A stretch of DNA of 64,000 bases, taken from assembly GCF_000304475.1 (NCBI RefSeq), contig NC_018942.1, forward strand, positions 682,001 to 746,000, given 5' to 3'. Position numbers and translations under genes: made by a program. The notes under the pieces were generated by a model, which made no database searches, was not told the origin of the DNA, and was given only the letters and a program-made list of their open reading frames with translations. Below are positions 28,757 to 38,257 of the stretch, piece by piece. How positions within the stretch are numbered: the stretch's first letter is position 1; each line of letters starts with the position of its first letter. The stretch comes from Kazachstania africana CBS 2517. Lineage: Eukaryota > Ascomycota > Saccharomycetes > Saccharomycetales > Saccharomycetaceae.

Positions 28757-29162
28757 TGTGGTCTGATAATGATTGCTTTATATGATTATGTGGTATTTAA
28801 AAAATGGAAGTATAGAGTTCATGATATAGATGCATGTTATATACACCGCTTTTATATGTTCAGCTCCCTTGGCACAAGAGTCAAACTAGCGAGGTCAGTT
28901 TATGAAGTTGAATGGAACTGTGTAAGGTTTTAAAAGATAAGGATGACGTTGAAGTTATAGATAACATGTCTGTTAGCATTACAAACCCATAGAATATAAC
29001 TCCACAGATGAGAAATACTTAAATAAGTAAGTTTTATTTTTTGATTCTAGCGGGCATTGACACTAAGCCAACAGAGTCAACTTTGACTTTGTTTTTGACT
29101 ACATATTTTTTATATAGATTTTAGTTGGCCGTGGATTACAGAACCATGAGGGTAGGTGTTTA
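28757..29162. promoter_or_regulatory. SHM2 promoter region with TGACTC elements
   Basis: 406 bp between two minus-strand genes. TGACTC (written GAGTCA on the plus strand) occurs at 28878-28883 and 29074-29079, 122 and 318 bp before the SHM2 ATG. TGACTC is the Bas1 and Gcn4 core, and S. cerevisiae SHM2 is known to be under Bas1/Bas2 and Gcn4 control. Use here is inferred. Confidence 0.5.
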
Positions 29163-30389
29163 CTATTGTTGCAGAATCTCTTGAATTGCATCAAAGCAAC
29201 TTCCTAATTGGCCTAAGGAGTCATCACAAGCAGACACGCCCATGTGGCCGACTCTAAAATATTTCGATTTGATTTCTTTCAAAATTCCTGCCGCAACGAT
29301 GATGTGCTTCTCATTTTTCAAATACGATATCAGGGAAGCTGGATCATCAGCATAAATTGCAGACAACCCATTTGCAGCATTTTTTTCAGAGGAAGGAAGT
29401 AATTTTAAATGGAGCTCTTGTACCATTTTTGTTTTGAACCATTTACTGACATCTGCATGCTTAGCCACCCTAGCATCGATTCCAACCAATCCTTTATATT
29501 TATAACTAAGAATTTCTTTCAGAGCAACGTTTAAAGCAGCAATCAATTGTACTGGGGGCGTGGCAAAGTAAGTGGCAACACCCAATTCACTATTTTTTAA
29601 GACAGGGTACCAATTTTTAATAGAAGCATAGAAACCAGTAGGTTTAGTTTTCTCGTCCAGAGCCACATCCAATGCTCTATCACTAATCATACATACTGAA
29701 AGTCCAGGTGCCATACCCAAAGCCTTTTGTGACGCGGAAAGTGCGAAATCCAACCCCCAATCATGAAATTTCAATGTTTCACAACCAAGTGAACAGACTG
29801 CATCGACGACAATTAATGTGTTGGGACTAATTTTCTTCACGACTTGACTTATTTTTTCCACATCACTACGCACTCCAGTAGATGTGTCAACGTGTGTCAT
29901 TATAATAGCTTTATAATTATCTTGCTGTAAAGAATTTACAATTTGATCCATGGGTACGACACCTCCAATGGGGGCTTTTAAAATATTTAGATGTTGTACC
30001 TTGTAATTTTGCTCAAGACATGTTGCAAATTCATTGGAGAAGAAACCAGTTGAAAGTAAGAGTATTTTATCATTAATAGGATCGATCAAGTTAGTGCCCA
30101 CTAGATCGAACCCTAGGGTACCAGAACCGGCAATAATAAGAGGTTGACCCCTTTGAGGATGCGCTTTGAATAAAGATCTTGAATTTTGTAAAGCTTCTTT
30201 GAAAATTGATGTAAATTCTGGACTTAAATGTGACAGAGATTGTGAACCTAGGGTATTGATTACATTTTTAGAGAGAGTCACTGGACCTGGAATGAGTAAA
30301 GTATCTTGTGACATTTTTCTTATTATCAGTGGTTTGAAAAACGGTGATTTCTGTTGATAAACTGATTTTTTAATTAATGATAGTAACAT
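29163..30389 (-). CDS. AGX1: Alanine:glyoxylate aminotransferase
   Basis: 408 residues, about 23 more than S. cerevisiae Agx1 (385). A class V PLP aminotransferase making glycine from glyoxylate with alanine as donor. The PLP lysine is in SASQKALGMAPG (about residue 219), and the DAVCSLGCE motif holds the PLP-ring aspartate. The first 25 codons (MLLSLIKKSVYQQKS...) are basic, free of acidic residues and presequence-like. The next ATG at 30312-30314 (MSQDTLLIPGP) aligns with the S. cerevisiae start. Two isoforms, mitochondrial and cytosolic, are possible. Tandem with SHM2 downstream. Confidence 0.94.
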   Translation of the reverse strand: MLLSLIKKSVYQQKSPFFKPLIIRKMSQDTLLIPGPVTLSKNVINTLGSQSLSHLSPEFTSIFKEALQNSRSLFKAHPQRGQPLIIAGSGTLGFDLVGTNLIDPINDKILLLSTGFFSNEFATCLEQNYKVQHLNILKAPIGGVVPMDQIVNSLQQDNYKAIIMTHVDTSTGVRSDVEKISQVVKKISPNTLIVVDAVCSLGCETLKFHDWGLDFALSASQKALGMAPGLSVCMISDRALDVALDEKTKPTGFYASIKNWYPVLKNSELGVATYFATPPVQLIAALNVALKEILSYKYKGLVGIDARVAKHADVSKWFKTKMVQELHLKLLPSSEKNAANGLSAIYADDPASLISYLKNEKHIIVAAGILKEIKSKYFRVGHMGVSACDDSLGQLGSCFDAIQEILQQ

Positions 30390-30903
30390 GAGGGGGGTAA
30401 AGTTTTATTAATTTTCAAAAAGCTCTTAAATGATTCGCTTATTCAATTAACTTATAAATTAATTAAGCTCAAAGATGATGGAAAGCTGATATTTCCACTG
30501 AGAATTTTGTGTCAAGACGCCTGAGACGTTTTGACAATTTGTAGTATATAATCTATTTGTTTACGAGACATTTTTACTGATAGGTTGCTACAGTATATGG
30601 TAAATGCACCATTGTAGGCCATTAGAAAAAAAGATTAAACATTTTAGAAATAAACCAACCAAATAAACAATATATAATTTAAATTTTTATAAAAAAGATA
30701 AGACCTATCCACACACACAAAAGAAGGGGAAATACAAATAGAAGAATTTATAAGCTCACTCATTGTATCACGTTGAAAGGAGAACAGCAGTCGCAGCCAT
30801 AGTAATAACAAAATAGCGCGCCACACTGCTCAGGTGGAAAAGACAAACGTGATTATGAAGATTGTTGTTCATAAATTTCTTGTTTTTTTTTGTAAGACCC
30901 TGT
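30390..30903. other. Intergenic: HAC1 3' untranslated region and AGX1 promoter
   Basis: 514 bp. The part nearest HAC1 should be its 3' UTR, which in S. cerevisiae holds a stem-loop that targets the mRNA to Ire1; I could not identify that element here. No protein gene is credible (a 60-codon ORF at 30644-30826 is unsupported). Confidence 0.4.
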
Positions 30904-31878
30904 TCACATAGTAATAAAATCATATGGTTCCATATTCATCAAACTTGATTGCGCTTCAGACAAATCAAAGTAATAATGGAAGGAAGGAAACTGATTATTC
31001 ATTCTCTTTTTTTTTTGTAAACTGATGTACCACATATACTAACTACATTTTTTAATTGTTTTTTCATTACTTCTTAATTAATTGGTAATCGCGGCTGGAT
31101 TACGCCAATTGTCAAGGTCATATGAACCATTTAGGAGATTATTACTATTATTTGTTTGTGTGAAATCGGTCGTGTCTAATTCAAAATATATTGAATCATC
31201 TTGGTCGTCTTTATTCATTAGAAGATCCCAATTTTTATTCTTTTCGAAAGAATCATCAACATCCAATGGTGAGGTTGAATTTTTTGTATTGTAAGAGTAA
31301 TTGTTACCAGAATCGAAAATGTCTTCTTTATCTGTTTCTAAAGTAATATTACTCATTGGGGAGATCATTTGAAATGGGGAAAGAGATGTTGATACAATAG
31401 AAGAAACATCCTCTAGTTTGATTTCTGTTTCTTCCAATTTAACGATCGTATCATTGGAGATCATTTTGTTATTACTATTATGATGATGATTTTCATCATC
31501 ATCTTCTTCCTGCGAATCAATTAGTGAAGGATCTTTATTTTTAATGAAACTAATTTCATTTTCAATGACATCTTTTGAATCTTTCATTGAAAGATATTCA
31601 TTAACTTTTTCTAATTTTGATTCATCATCTTTAAAAATTGTTAATAAATCAATATCAGTTAATAAAGATTCCATTAAATCACATTTATATTCTAAGAATT
31701 TTAAATGTAATCTTTTCTTTTCTCTACTCTGATGAGCAGCTTTCCTATTTCTTAAAATTCTTTCTATTCTTCTTTGTTCTTTTTCTTCCTTTGTCTTTGC
31801 TCTTTTTCTTGGTGGTAAAGTTGATTTAAAATCTTTTGGAATATCAATGATTGTTGTAGTAGTATTAATAGTGGACAT
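30904..31878 (-). CDS. HAC1: bZIP factor of the unfolded protein response; needs Ire1-type splicing, join(31095..31878, 30904..30956)
   Basis: Exon 1 (784 nt) runs from ATG 31876-31878 to 31095, and exon 2 (53 nt) from 30956 to the stop at 30904-30906; the product is 278 residues. Hac1 activates ER chaperone genes after Ire1 cleaves the mRNA and tRNA ligase joins the exons. The bZIP domain (about 20-80) contains PPRKRAKTKEEKEQRR and a basic region with N-X2-AA-X2-SR (RNRKAAHQSREKK). Without splicing the frame stops at 31078-31080 after AAITN, giving 266 residues. After splicing the tail reads EAQSSLMNMEPYDFITM, close to the S. cerevisiae induced tail. The exon 1 end (DLDNWRNP) is identical to S. 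cerevisiae. The open frame extends 46 codons upstream of the ATG, without another ATG that fits the family. Confidence 0.93.
30957..31094 (-). other. HAC1 non-conventional (Ire1) intron, 138 nt
   Basis: The 5' junction sits in a hairpin with stem GTAATC/GATTAC and 7-nt loop CAGCCGC (31097-31091), cut after the third base. The 3' junction sits in a hairpin with stem TTGT/GCAA and loop CTGAAGC (30959-30953), again cut after the third base. Both fit the Ire1 loop rule C-N-G in S. cerevisiae, whose loops are CAGCCGU and CCGAAGC. There is no GT...AG. The S. cerevisiae intron is 252 nt, so this one is markedly shorter. Confidence 0.92.
30980..30992 (-). promoter_or_regulatory. HAC1 intron element complementary to the 5' leader
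   Basis: The minus strand reads TTTCCTTCCTT at 30990-30980, plus two further pairing bases. It lies about 23 nt before the 3' splice site and pairs with 31920-31932 in the leader (11 perfect pairs, then one G-U and one A-U). In S. cerevisiae this kind of pairing blocks translation of unspliced mRNA. Confidence 0.8.
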
Positions 31879-33666
31879 CAGTAATGGAGACAATAAGTCT
31901 ATATAATATATGAGAATGAAATTTCCTTCCTTGGAGATATTAAGAAATAAAAAAAAGAAGAATAAAAATATTAAGAATGAGAAAGAAAAGTAATTAATTT
32001 GACATATTTTTATCAATTATATATATATATAAATAAAATAGGTTCATTAATTTCAGCACTAATTAGAGCTGGTGGTATGGTAAGAGTGGGAGCGTAAATC
32101 TCAAAAATAGCTTATTTTCATCCGTTTCAAAAAATGAGTGCAAAATTCACAAGAGAGAAAAAAAATGTGAGAGAAGGCGCAGACGACGGGAAAAGGCGCA
32201 GACGAAAATTTGGCCAGAGAAATCAGAACATGTTCGAGATTTTTTTCCGCATTGGGGAGGTTTTTGCTTTTCTTTTTTTTTTTTTTTCCGGCCAGTGCCA
32301 TCATCGTGGGCGGAACACAATAGAGAGAGAGGGTGGGCCGTTTATGGCAACTATTTCCTAATTTGGATGGGTGTTCATGTGCAGAGTCAGGGCCACTAGA
32401 GGCTCTCTAAGAAAACGAGGGAGGAGAAGTGAAGGAGCGAGGGCGAGGAGGCAAGGATTTCTTTTTAGCGTGAAGTGCTCTTTTTTTTGCACATCGATTT
32501 TACTGCTGATTCGAGTCAAGAAAACGTACCGCTATGGCTAGCTGAGGCTTGGTTTGGACAACCTGCGGGGAGGTGAGCGATGAAGTGAGGAAGAACGCAT
32601 GAGAGTATCTTCTGAGGAGAGACGGAGGAGTTAAAAATACAATTGCAGGAAACACCTACACTCTCTCTTTCCGAGTAAGACGGAAGCGTTAGGGTTAGTC
32701 GATGGTGGAAGCTAGGGTTTCCAGTACGCTATGCGAGATAATCTTTGTTTGATTTCTGCAAGAAAAAAAAGATAATAGGCAGAGTTGGGAAAAAGGCATA
32801 TCATAAGGAACCAGTAGAACTACTTGTGATTTACCTTTCGGAATCCAAAAGACCGTTAGAATTATGAAGGGCATTATCCATCAAAAACTGTTATAAGCAG
32901 TACACGTAATGATTTACATAAAAAAGAAGAAGAATTTGCATCTTATTCAGTTTAAACTGCTCTTAGTATTTAATGGAAATAAAGTATCTTAACAAGTATA
33001 ATTATGATGTGCCGTTGTGGCGATCTCCCGTGATAATCTAATAGTGATTATCACCCTTCTTGGACATTTACATAAAAAATTTTTCTATTGTTTTATTTTC
33101 ATCTACATTGAATAATTTCTATGAAAACATAACTTGTTTCCTCATTGGTCTTTTCTTTTACCATTGCAATTTTTGCATCTCTTCTTCTTATCTCCAGGGA
33201 ATTGCCTATGTTACTCCAAAAAATATGTTCGTTGTCTCGCCTAACTTTTTTTTTTTTTTTTTTTTCCATCTCATAATTTCATAATTTCATGTCACGTGGA
33301 ACAATTACAATTTGCAAGATCCAAAATATTAAGGAAAAAAAAAAATAAGCACTCACCAGTAGATAATCTATAACAGAGCCTTGTCAAACTAAGTTCGTGT
33401 TAGACACTAGTAGATAGACTACTTTCAAGGAAGGGTTTATCCATTGTGGTGAACAACATACTAAATATACCTTCTTCTCATACTTTCTGTCATCATCCTT
33501 TTGCCCTCTCCCCCTTCTTCTTTTCTCTCTCTATTTCTCAACTAGTATAGAAACTTTTCGCCGCCCACTTTTCCAGACTAATTTATCATAGCACCGATAT
33601 CTCATACGGTTGTAGTAATATAATACATTATACCATTGTCACTCTTTCAAATATTTACTACCAATT
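31879..33666. promoter_or_regulatory. HAC1-RIM15 divergent intergenic region
   Basis: At 1788 bp this is the longest non-coding stretch in the window. It contains T-runs near 32272-32287 and a T20 run at 33246-33265. It also has a perfect 9-bp inverted repeat (GTGATAATC at 33030-33038, GATTATCAC at 33046-33054) and TCACGTGG at 33292-33299, about 370 bp before RIM15. A 75-codon ORF at 32134-32361 is purine-biased and unsupported. Large intergenic size fits two highly regulated genes. Confidence 0.5.
31920..31932 (-). promoter_or_regulatory. HAC1 5' leader attenuation element
   Basis: The minus strand reads AAGGAAGGAAA at 31932-31922, 42-54 nt before the ATG, and is the partner of the intron element at 30980-30992. 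It is expected to be inside the transcribed leader, though the transcription start is not known. Confidence 0.8.
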
Positions 33667-36600
33667 ATGGATACATCATCCTTCTATACCGCTGAAGACA
33701 CGAAGGAACCGTCTATTTCATCTCTTTCATCTATATCATATGATGAATACATACGAATAGCAACAGAGAGAAATCCAACCATACTATTAGAACTAACCTT
33801 ATCAGGCACAGTTAAATACGTCTCTTCTCAATGGAAGTCAATAGTTGGTAATGATTTAACAATAAATCAACAAATCTCAAATGAAATTGTTGATGAAATA
33901 GATAAAAGTATCTTTTCAGATACGATACAAAAGATGTGTGAAAATGATGATCTAAGTTATACTGTCACTTTCAATGTCTGGTCTCTAATAACAGAATCAA
34001 TACTTACTTTACAAGCTACTGGTGTTCTTATTAAAGATAATAACGATTTACCAAGTTATACAATGTGGATATTGAAACCTTATAAAGATATTGATGTAAT
34101 CGACGAAATTGTAGATTTATCAAATGATTTTGTTAATATTTTAGGATTCGGTTCAAAATTATTCATTGATTATTTATTAGCAATCTCTGATCAAAAAATT
34201 ACAAATGAATTTAATTTACCATTACCAAAATTAGAACTATGTAGTATTTGTGAAACTTTTGTTCCTGAATGGTGGCTAGAAACTCATTCTCAAACTTGTA
34301 TAGTGGAACATAGAATTGAATCCATTATTCAACTTTTACACGATAATTTAGTGGAACAATCTAATTTAATCAATTCATTTTTGGATAATAATGTATCAAA
34401 TGAATTGATCTATAAAGATTTACCAATATCAACTACAAAATCGGAATCTTTTTTAATAAACATTCTAATTTCATTGTCTGATCTTTGTCAATATGCAATA
34501 AATATTAATACAAGTGAAGAAGAATATAATGAAACTTTAAAAAATGATAACACTACAATTAATAATGATTATTCAATATTAAATTTACAAAATGAAAATG
34601 AAAAATTTTCAAAAATTATTTATTTATTTTCTCCAATGACAAAATCAAATATAGATAGCGTTCAAAATTGGGAATTATCTTATGATATTACAGATTCAAT
34701 AACTTCAAATGGTCTAAATCTCTTAGTGACAGATACAATTGATTTGGCTAAAAAAAAAGTTGATGCCGTACTAAGATTAGATAATGCAATGAAATATTCT
34801 TTGAGAATTAAAAATGAAATTAATAATCATGTCATTAATGCAATTCAAAGACAAATTCAAGAAAATATCAATAAATTAAATATGATAACATTCAATGATA
34901 ATAATAATAATAATAATATTCAATCACCACAACCAAAATTGGTACAAAGTGGATTATTTGCAGATTCTTATTTGAAAATTGATGCCATACCAAATTCTAA
35001 TAATAATACTAATATTAAAACATCAAGTAAGAATAATTCAAGATCAGTAACTCCAACTACACAATTAGGCTTTAATCCCATTGATACAGGTGACAATAGC
35101 ATCTTAACAACCCAATCAAATAATGCTTCGATAAATATTATTCATTCACCTTCAAATTTCAAAAATAGCATCGGTAACGATAGTAATTCACATTTCCTCA
35201 CTCCAGAACAATTCCCCAATAACAATGCTAACAACAACAATAATAATAATAATAATAACACCAGCAGTGCCTACCTAAACTCTCCTTCGCTAATGAATCT
35301 ACCTCTTTCGCCATTATTACTCGCTACGAATCAAATGAAAACAGCACCACCTTCAATTAAAGATTACGACATTATTAAACCAATAAGTAAAGGTGCATAT
35401 GGTAGTGTGTATTTAGCAAAGAAAAAATTAACCGGCGAATATTTTGCCATAAAAGTATTAAAAAAATCTGATATGATTGCTAAGAATCAGATTATGAATG
35501 TAAAATCAGAAAGAGCTATAATGATGATACAAAGTGATAAACCTTATGTAGCAAAATTATTTGCCACTTTCCAAAATAAAGATAATTTGTTCCTCGTAAT
35601 GGAATATTTACCAGGTGGTGATTTAGCAACACTAATTAAAATGATGGGCACATTACCAAATAAATGGGTAAAACAATATTTAAGTGAAGTAATCATAGGT
35701 GTAGATGATATGCATTTAAATGGTATCATTCATCATGATTTAAAACCTGATAATTTGTTGATTGATAGTACGGGTCATATTAAATTGACCGATTTTGGTT
35801 TATCGAGAGCAGGTCTTGTTAAAAGACACTTCAAAACAATAAATAATGAATCGTCAAAGAATCAAAAAAAGAACAGTCATACCAATAGTTTTGATACTCC
35901 TTCGACCCACAGTGTTAGCAATAACAATAATAACAGCAGTAGCGGTATTCTTGATGAGTCTGAATTATCATTATCTTTGTTCGATTTCTCTCGTTCAAAT
36001 ACTCCCCCACCACCATCTCCCGCAATAACAGCGTCTTCAACTATAACAACAAACACTGCATCTGGACATGCGAGAGTTCCTTCACTTTCTATATCAACTC
36101 CATCATATTTAAGAACGGATTCATTAGAAACTTCTTCAGTGGATTCTCCAAGTTCGGATGTGGCTCTCTTTGATACTAAGTCAAGTAATTCAAAGAAAAG
36201 ACACTTTTTTGGTACACCCGATTATCTAGCGCCAGAAACTATTTTAGGTGCAGGGGAGGATGTTCAATGTGATTGGTGGTCTGTAGGTTGTATCCTCTTC
36301 GAGTTATTATTAGGATATCCACCTTTTACAAGTAATACGACAGATGAAGTATTTAGGAAAATTCTGGATGGCAATATCCAATGGCCTCATTTTGATTCTC
36401 CCGATGAAGAAGAAGAAATATTATTAAAAAATAGTGCAAAAGATTTGATTTCAAAATTATTAACAATTGATGCGAGTAAAAGGTTGGGGGCCAATGGATC
36501 ATCCGAAATTAAAAATCATCCTTATTTCGATGGCGTAGATTGGGACCATGTTTACGATGAACAGGCGTCATTTGTCCCTAACATTGAAGACCCAGAAGAT

Positions 36601-38019
36601 ACTGATTATTTTGATTCTAGAGGTGCTGTATTGGAAGACTTTGATGAAGCAAATGGTTTTGAAAGTAAAAATATTAAGGAAACGGATAATAATCGTTCAC
36701 ATCACAATAGTGATATCCCTGAAATACATTCATTTCATTCTAGTGAGTCTTCTATTGTATCTCCATTATTAAATGCTAATACCCCAAGAAAGTGGTCAGC
36801 TCCCACTGCTCCTGCAAATTCTACCAATGGACATCCAACGAATCCTCCCCCTCCTTTACATAGGTTAAGTATTTCATCCGTTTTAGAGTCAGTTAATCCT
36901 CAGGATTCTATTGCTACCAACAAAAGTCCATCTACTATGAAAAGTTTATCACTAGCAATTCCTCCTCACATGAGAGATAGAAGAACAAGTAAATTAAATG
37001 ATCCTCAAACTGAATTTGGATCATTTTACTTTAGAAATTTGTCTGCTTTAGACAAGGCAAATAAAGACGCTATTAACAGATTGAAGAATGAACACAAGGA
37101 CTCTATTGCTGGTCATAGGAGAACTTTGTCGGTTTCATCATCCGAGATCTCAAGTGGTAGCGGTAAAATAAAGACCAATAAGATAACTGGTTCTCCTATA
37201 GTTAACAAGAGTTATTTAAAATCGGATACATCATCAGTTAGATCCTATTCACCGGGAAGATCAACAAGTCTTGACCAGACAATTCCATCAAGAAAGGGAA
37301 GTATAATAAGCTCTGAAATATCAACACCACTTAAAATGGATTTTAATCATATAAAATCACCCAATTTATCAGCATTTAATGAATCTGATTCAATGAAATT
37401 TAAATCTCCATTATCTCCATCGACACCTAGTATAAATAGAACCTCAAGAGTTCATTCTAAGATGAGTACGCCGGTACAGATGAGTTCATTAAACGAATTT
37501 TCTACACCGGAGGACAGCAATAGGCTACAAATGATTTCCAAAATGAATTCGCTTCGAAGGAAAAGGAGTACAAATACTCCTGACGGCAGCATCAGCTATG
37601 ACCTGGATATTTTGCTATGTGAACCTATTCCAATACATAGATATAGTGCCACAATGGACTTGGAAAATCTGGGCTGCACTGTGATAAGTGCTGCCACAGG
37701 AGATGAATTAGTTACAAAAGCTACTAGTGACATTAAGTTTGATCTAATTGTTACAACACTGAGATTACCAAACGTTTATGCCACGGATATCATTAAGTTG
37801 GTCAAACGTGCTAACTGTGTAAATTCAGACACCCCAATTGTGGCTGCTACAAACTATTATCAAGACGCTGTCAACACTAAATTTTTTGATGATGTGGTAG
37901 AAAAACCTCTCAGTCGTGAGAAACTCCGTAAACTCGTATCTAAATACGCTTTAAAGAAGTCCCAAGAGGAAGAACACACTATTGTAAGCGATGTAGAAGA
38001 CCTTCAGGTGACAAAATAA
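33667..38019 (+). CDS. RIM15: Rim15 protein kinase (Greatwall/PAS kinase family) of quiescence entry
   Basis: 1450 residues (S. cerevisiae 1770). Rim15 integrates TORC1, PKA and Pho85 signals and phosphorylates Igo1/Igo2 to drive stationary-phase and meiotic programmes. Order of parts: N-terminal PAS-like region (about 20-150); a C2HC zinc motif (CSICETF ... HSQTC, about 193-213); Asn-rich linkers; split AGC kinase domain from about 566 with GAYGSVYLAKK, AIKVLKK and DFGLSRAG (near 708); an insert to about 840; then GTPDYLAPE and the end near 960. A C-terminal receiver-like domain (about 1312-1430) has T where the phospho-acceptor Asp would sit, typical of Rim15. The catalytic loop reads HHDLKPDN, not HRD (residue 690 is His). 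Tandem with FRS1. Confidence 0.95.
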   Translation: MDTSSFYTAEDTKEPSISSLSSISYDEYIRIATERNPTILLELTLSGTVKYVSSQWKSIVGNDLTINQQISNEIVDEIDKSIFSDTIQKMCENDDLSYTVTFNVWSLITESILTLQATGVLIKDNNDLPSYTMWILKPYKDIDVIDEIVDLSNDFVNILGFGSKLFIDYLLAISDQKITNEFNLPLPKLELCSICETFVPEWWLETHSQTCIVEHRIESIIQLLHDNLVEQSNLINSFLDNNVSNELIYKDLPISTTKSESFLINILISLSDLCQYAININTSEEEYNETLKNDNTTINNDYSILNLQNENEKFSKIIYLFSPMTKSNIDSVQNWELSYDITDSITSNGLNLLVTDTIDLAKKKVDAVLRLDNAMKYSLRIKNEINNHVINAIQRQIQENINKLNMITFNDNNNNNNIQSPQPKLVQSGLFADSYLKIDAIPNSNNNTNIKTSSKNNSRSVTPTTQLGFNPIDTGDNSILTTQSNNASINIIHSPSNFKNSIGNDSNSHFLTPEQFPNNNANNNNNNNNNNTSSAYLNSPSLMNLPLSPLLLATNQMKTAPPSIKDYDIIKPISKGAYGSVYLAKKKLTGEYFAIKVLKKSDMIAKNQIMNVKSERAIMMIQSDKPYVAKLFATFQNKDNLFLVMEYLPGGDLATLIKMMGTLPNKWVKQYLSEVIIGVDDMHLNGIIHHDLKPDNLLIDSTGHIKLTDFGLSRAGLVKRHFKTINNESSKNQKKNSHTNSFDTPSTHSVSNNNNNSSSGILDESELSLSLFDFSRSNTPPPPSPAITASSTITTNTASGHARVPSLSISTPSYLRTDSLETSSVDSPSSDVALFDTKSSNSKKRHFFGTPDYLAPETILGAGEDVQCDWWSVGCILFELLLGYPPFTSNTTDEVFRKILDGNIQWPHFDSPDEEEEILLKNSAKDLISKLLTIDASKRLGANGSSEIKNHPYFDGVDWDHVYDEQASFVPNIEDPEDTDYFDSRGAVLEDFDEANGFESKNIKETDNNRSHHNSDIPEIHSFHSSESSIVSPLLNANTPRKWSAPTAPANSTNGHPTNPPPPLHRLSISSVLESVNPQDSIATNKSPSTMKSLSLAIPPHMRDRRTSKLNDPQTEFGSFYFRNLSALDKANKDAINRLKNEHKDSIAGHRRTLSVSSSEISSGSGKIKTNKITGSPIVNKSYLKSDTSSVRSYSPGRSTSLDQTIPSRKGSIISSEISTPLKMDFNHIKSPNLSAFNESDSMKFKSPLSPSTPSINRTSRVHSKMSTPVQMSSLNEFSTPEDSNRLQMISKMNSLRRKRSTNTPDGSISYDLDILLCEPIPIHRYSATMDLENLGCTVISAATGDELVTKATSDIKFDLIVTTLRLPNVYATDIIKLVKRANCVNSDTPIVAATNYYQDAVNTKFFDDVVEKPLSREKLRKLVSKYALKKSQEEEHTIVSDVEDLQVTK

Positions 38020-38257
38020 GCTCGTTTCATTATATTGAAGCTTTCTTGTTCAAATGAACCCGTTGTATGAGCGTTTATTGTATCGTTTTCTACGTAGCGA
38101 CTCTTTTCTTTTCGGCATCGAAAAATCTGAAAATTTTCAAAAAATGACTGATTTGAACATTTAGCTCAGCTACGTCTTCTATATTGGTATATACATTATT
38201 GTTTTAATAACTCTGATACATAACTAACACATAGCTGTTACTACTTACTTCGAAGCC

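Noticed and set aside
32134..32361. 75-codon ORF in the HAC1-RIM15 intergenic region (MSAKFTREKKNVREG)
   Set aside because: Encoded by purine-rich and poly-T low-complexity DNA, with no family resemblance.
32686..32720. TTAGGGTTAG-like and TAGGGTTT sequences suggesting an internal telomere repeat
   Set aside because: Only two degenerate units with unrelated DNA between; budding yeast telomere repeats differ and no array exists.
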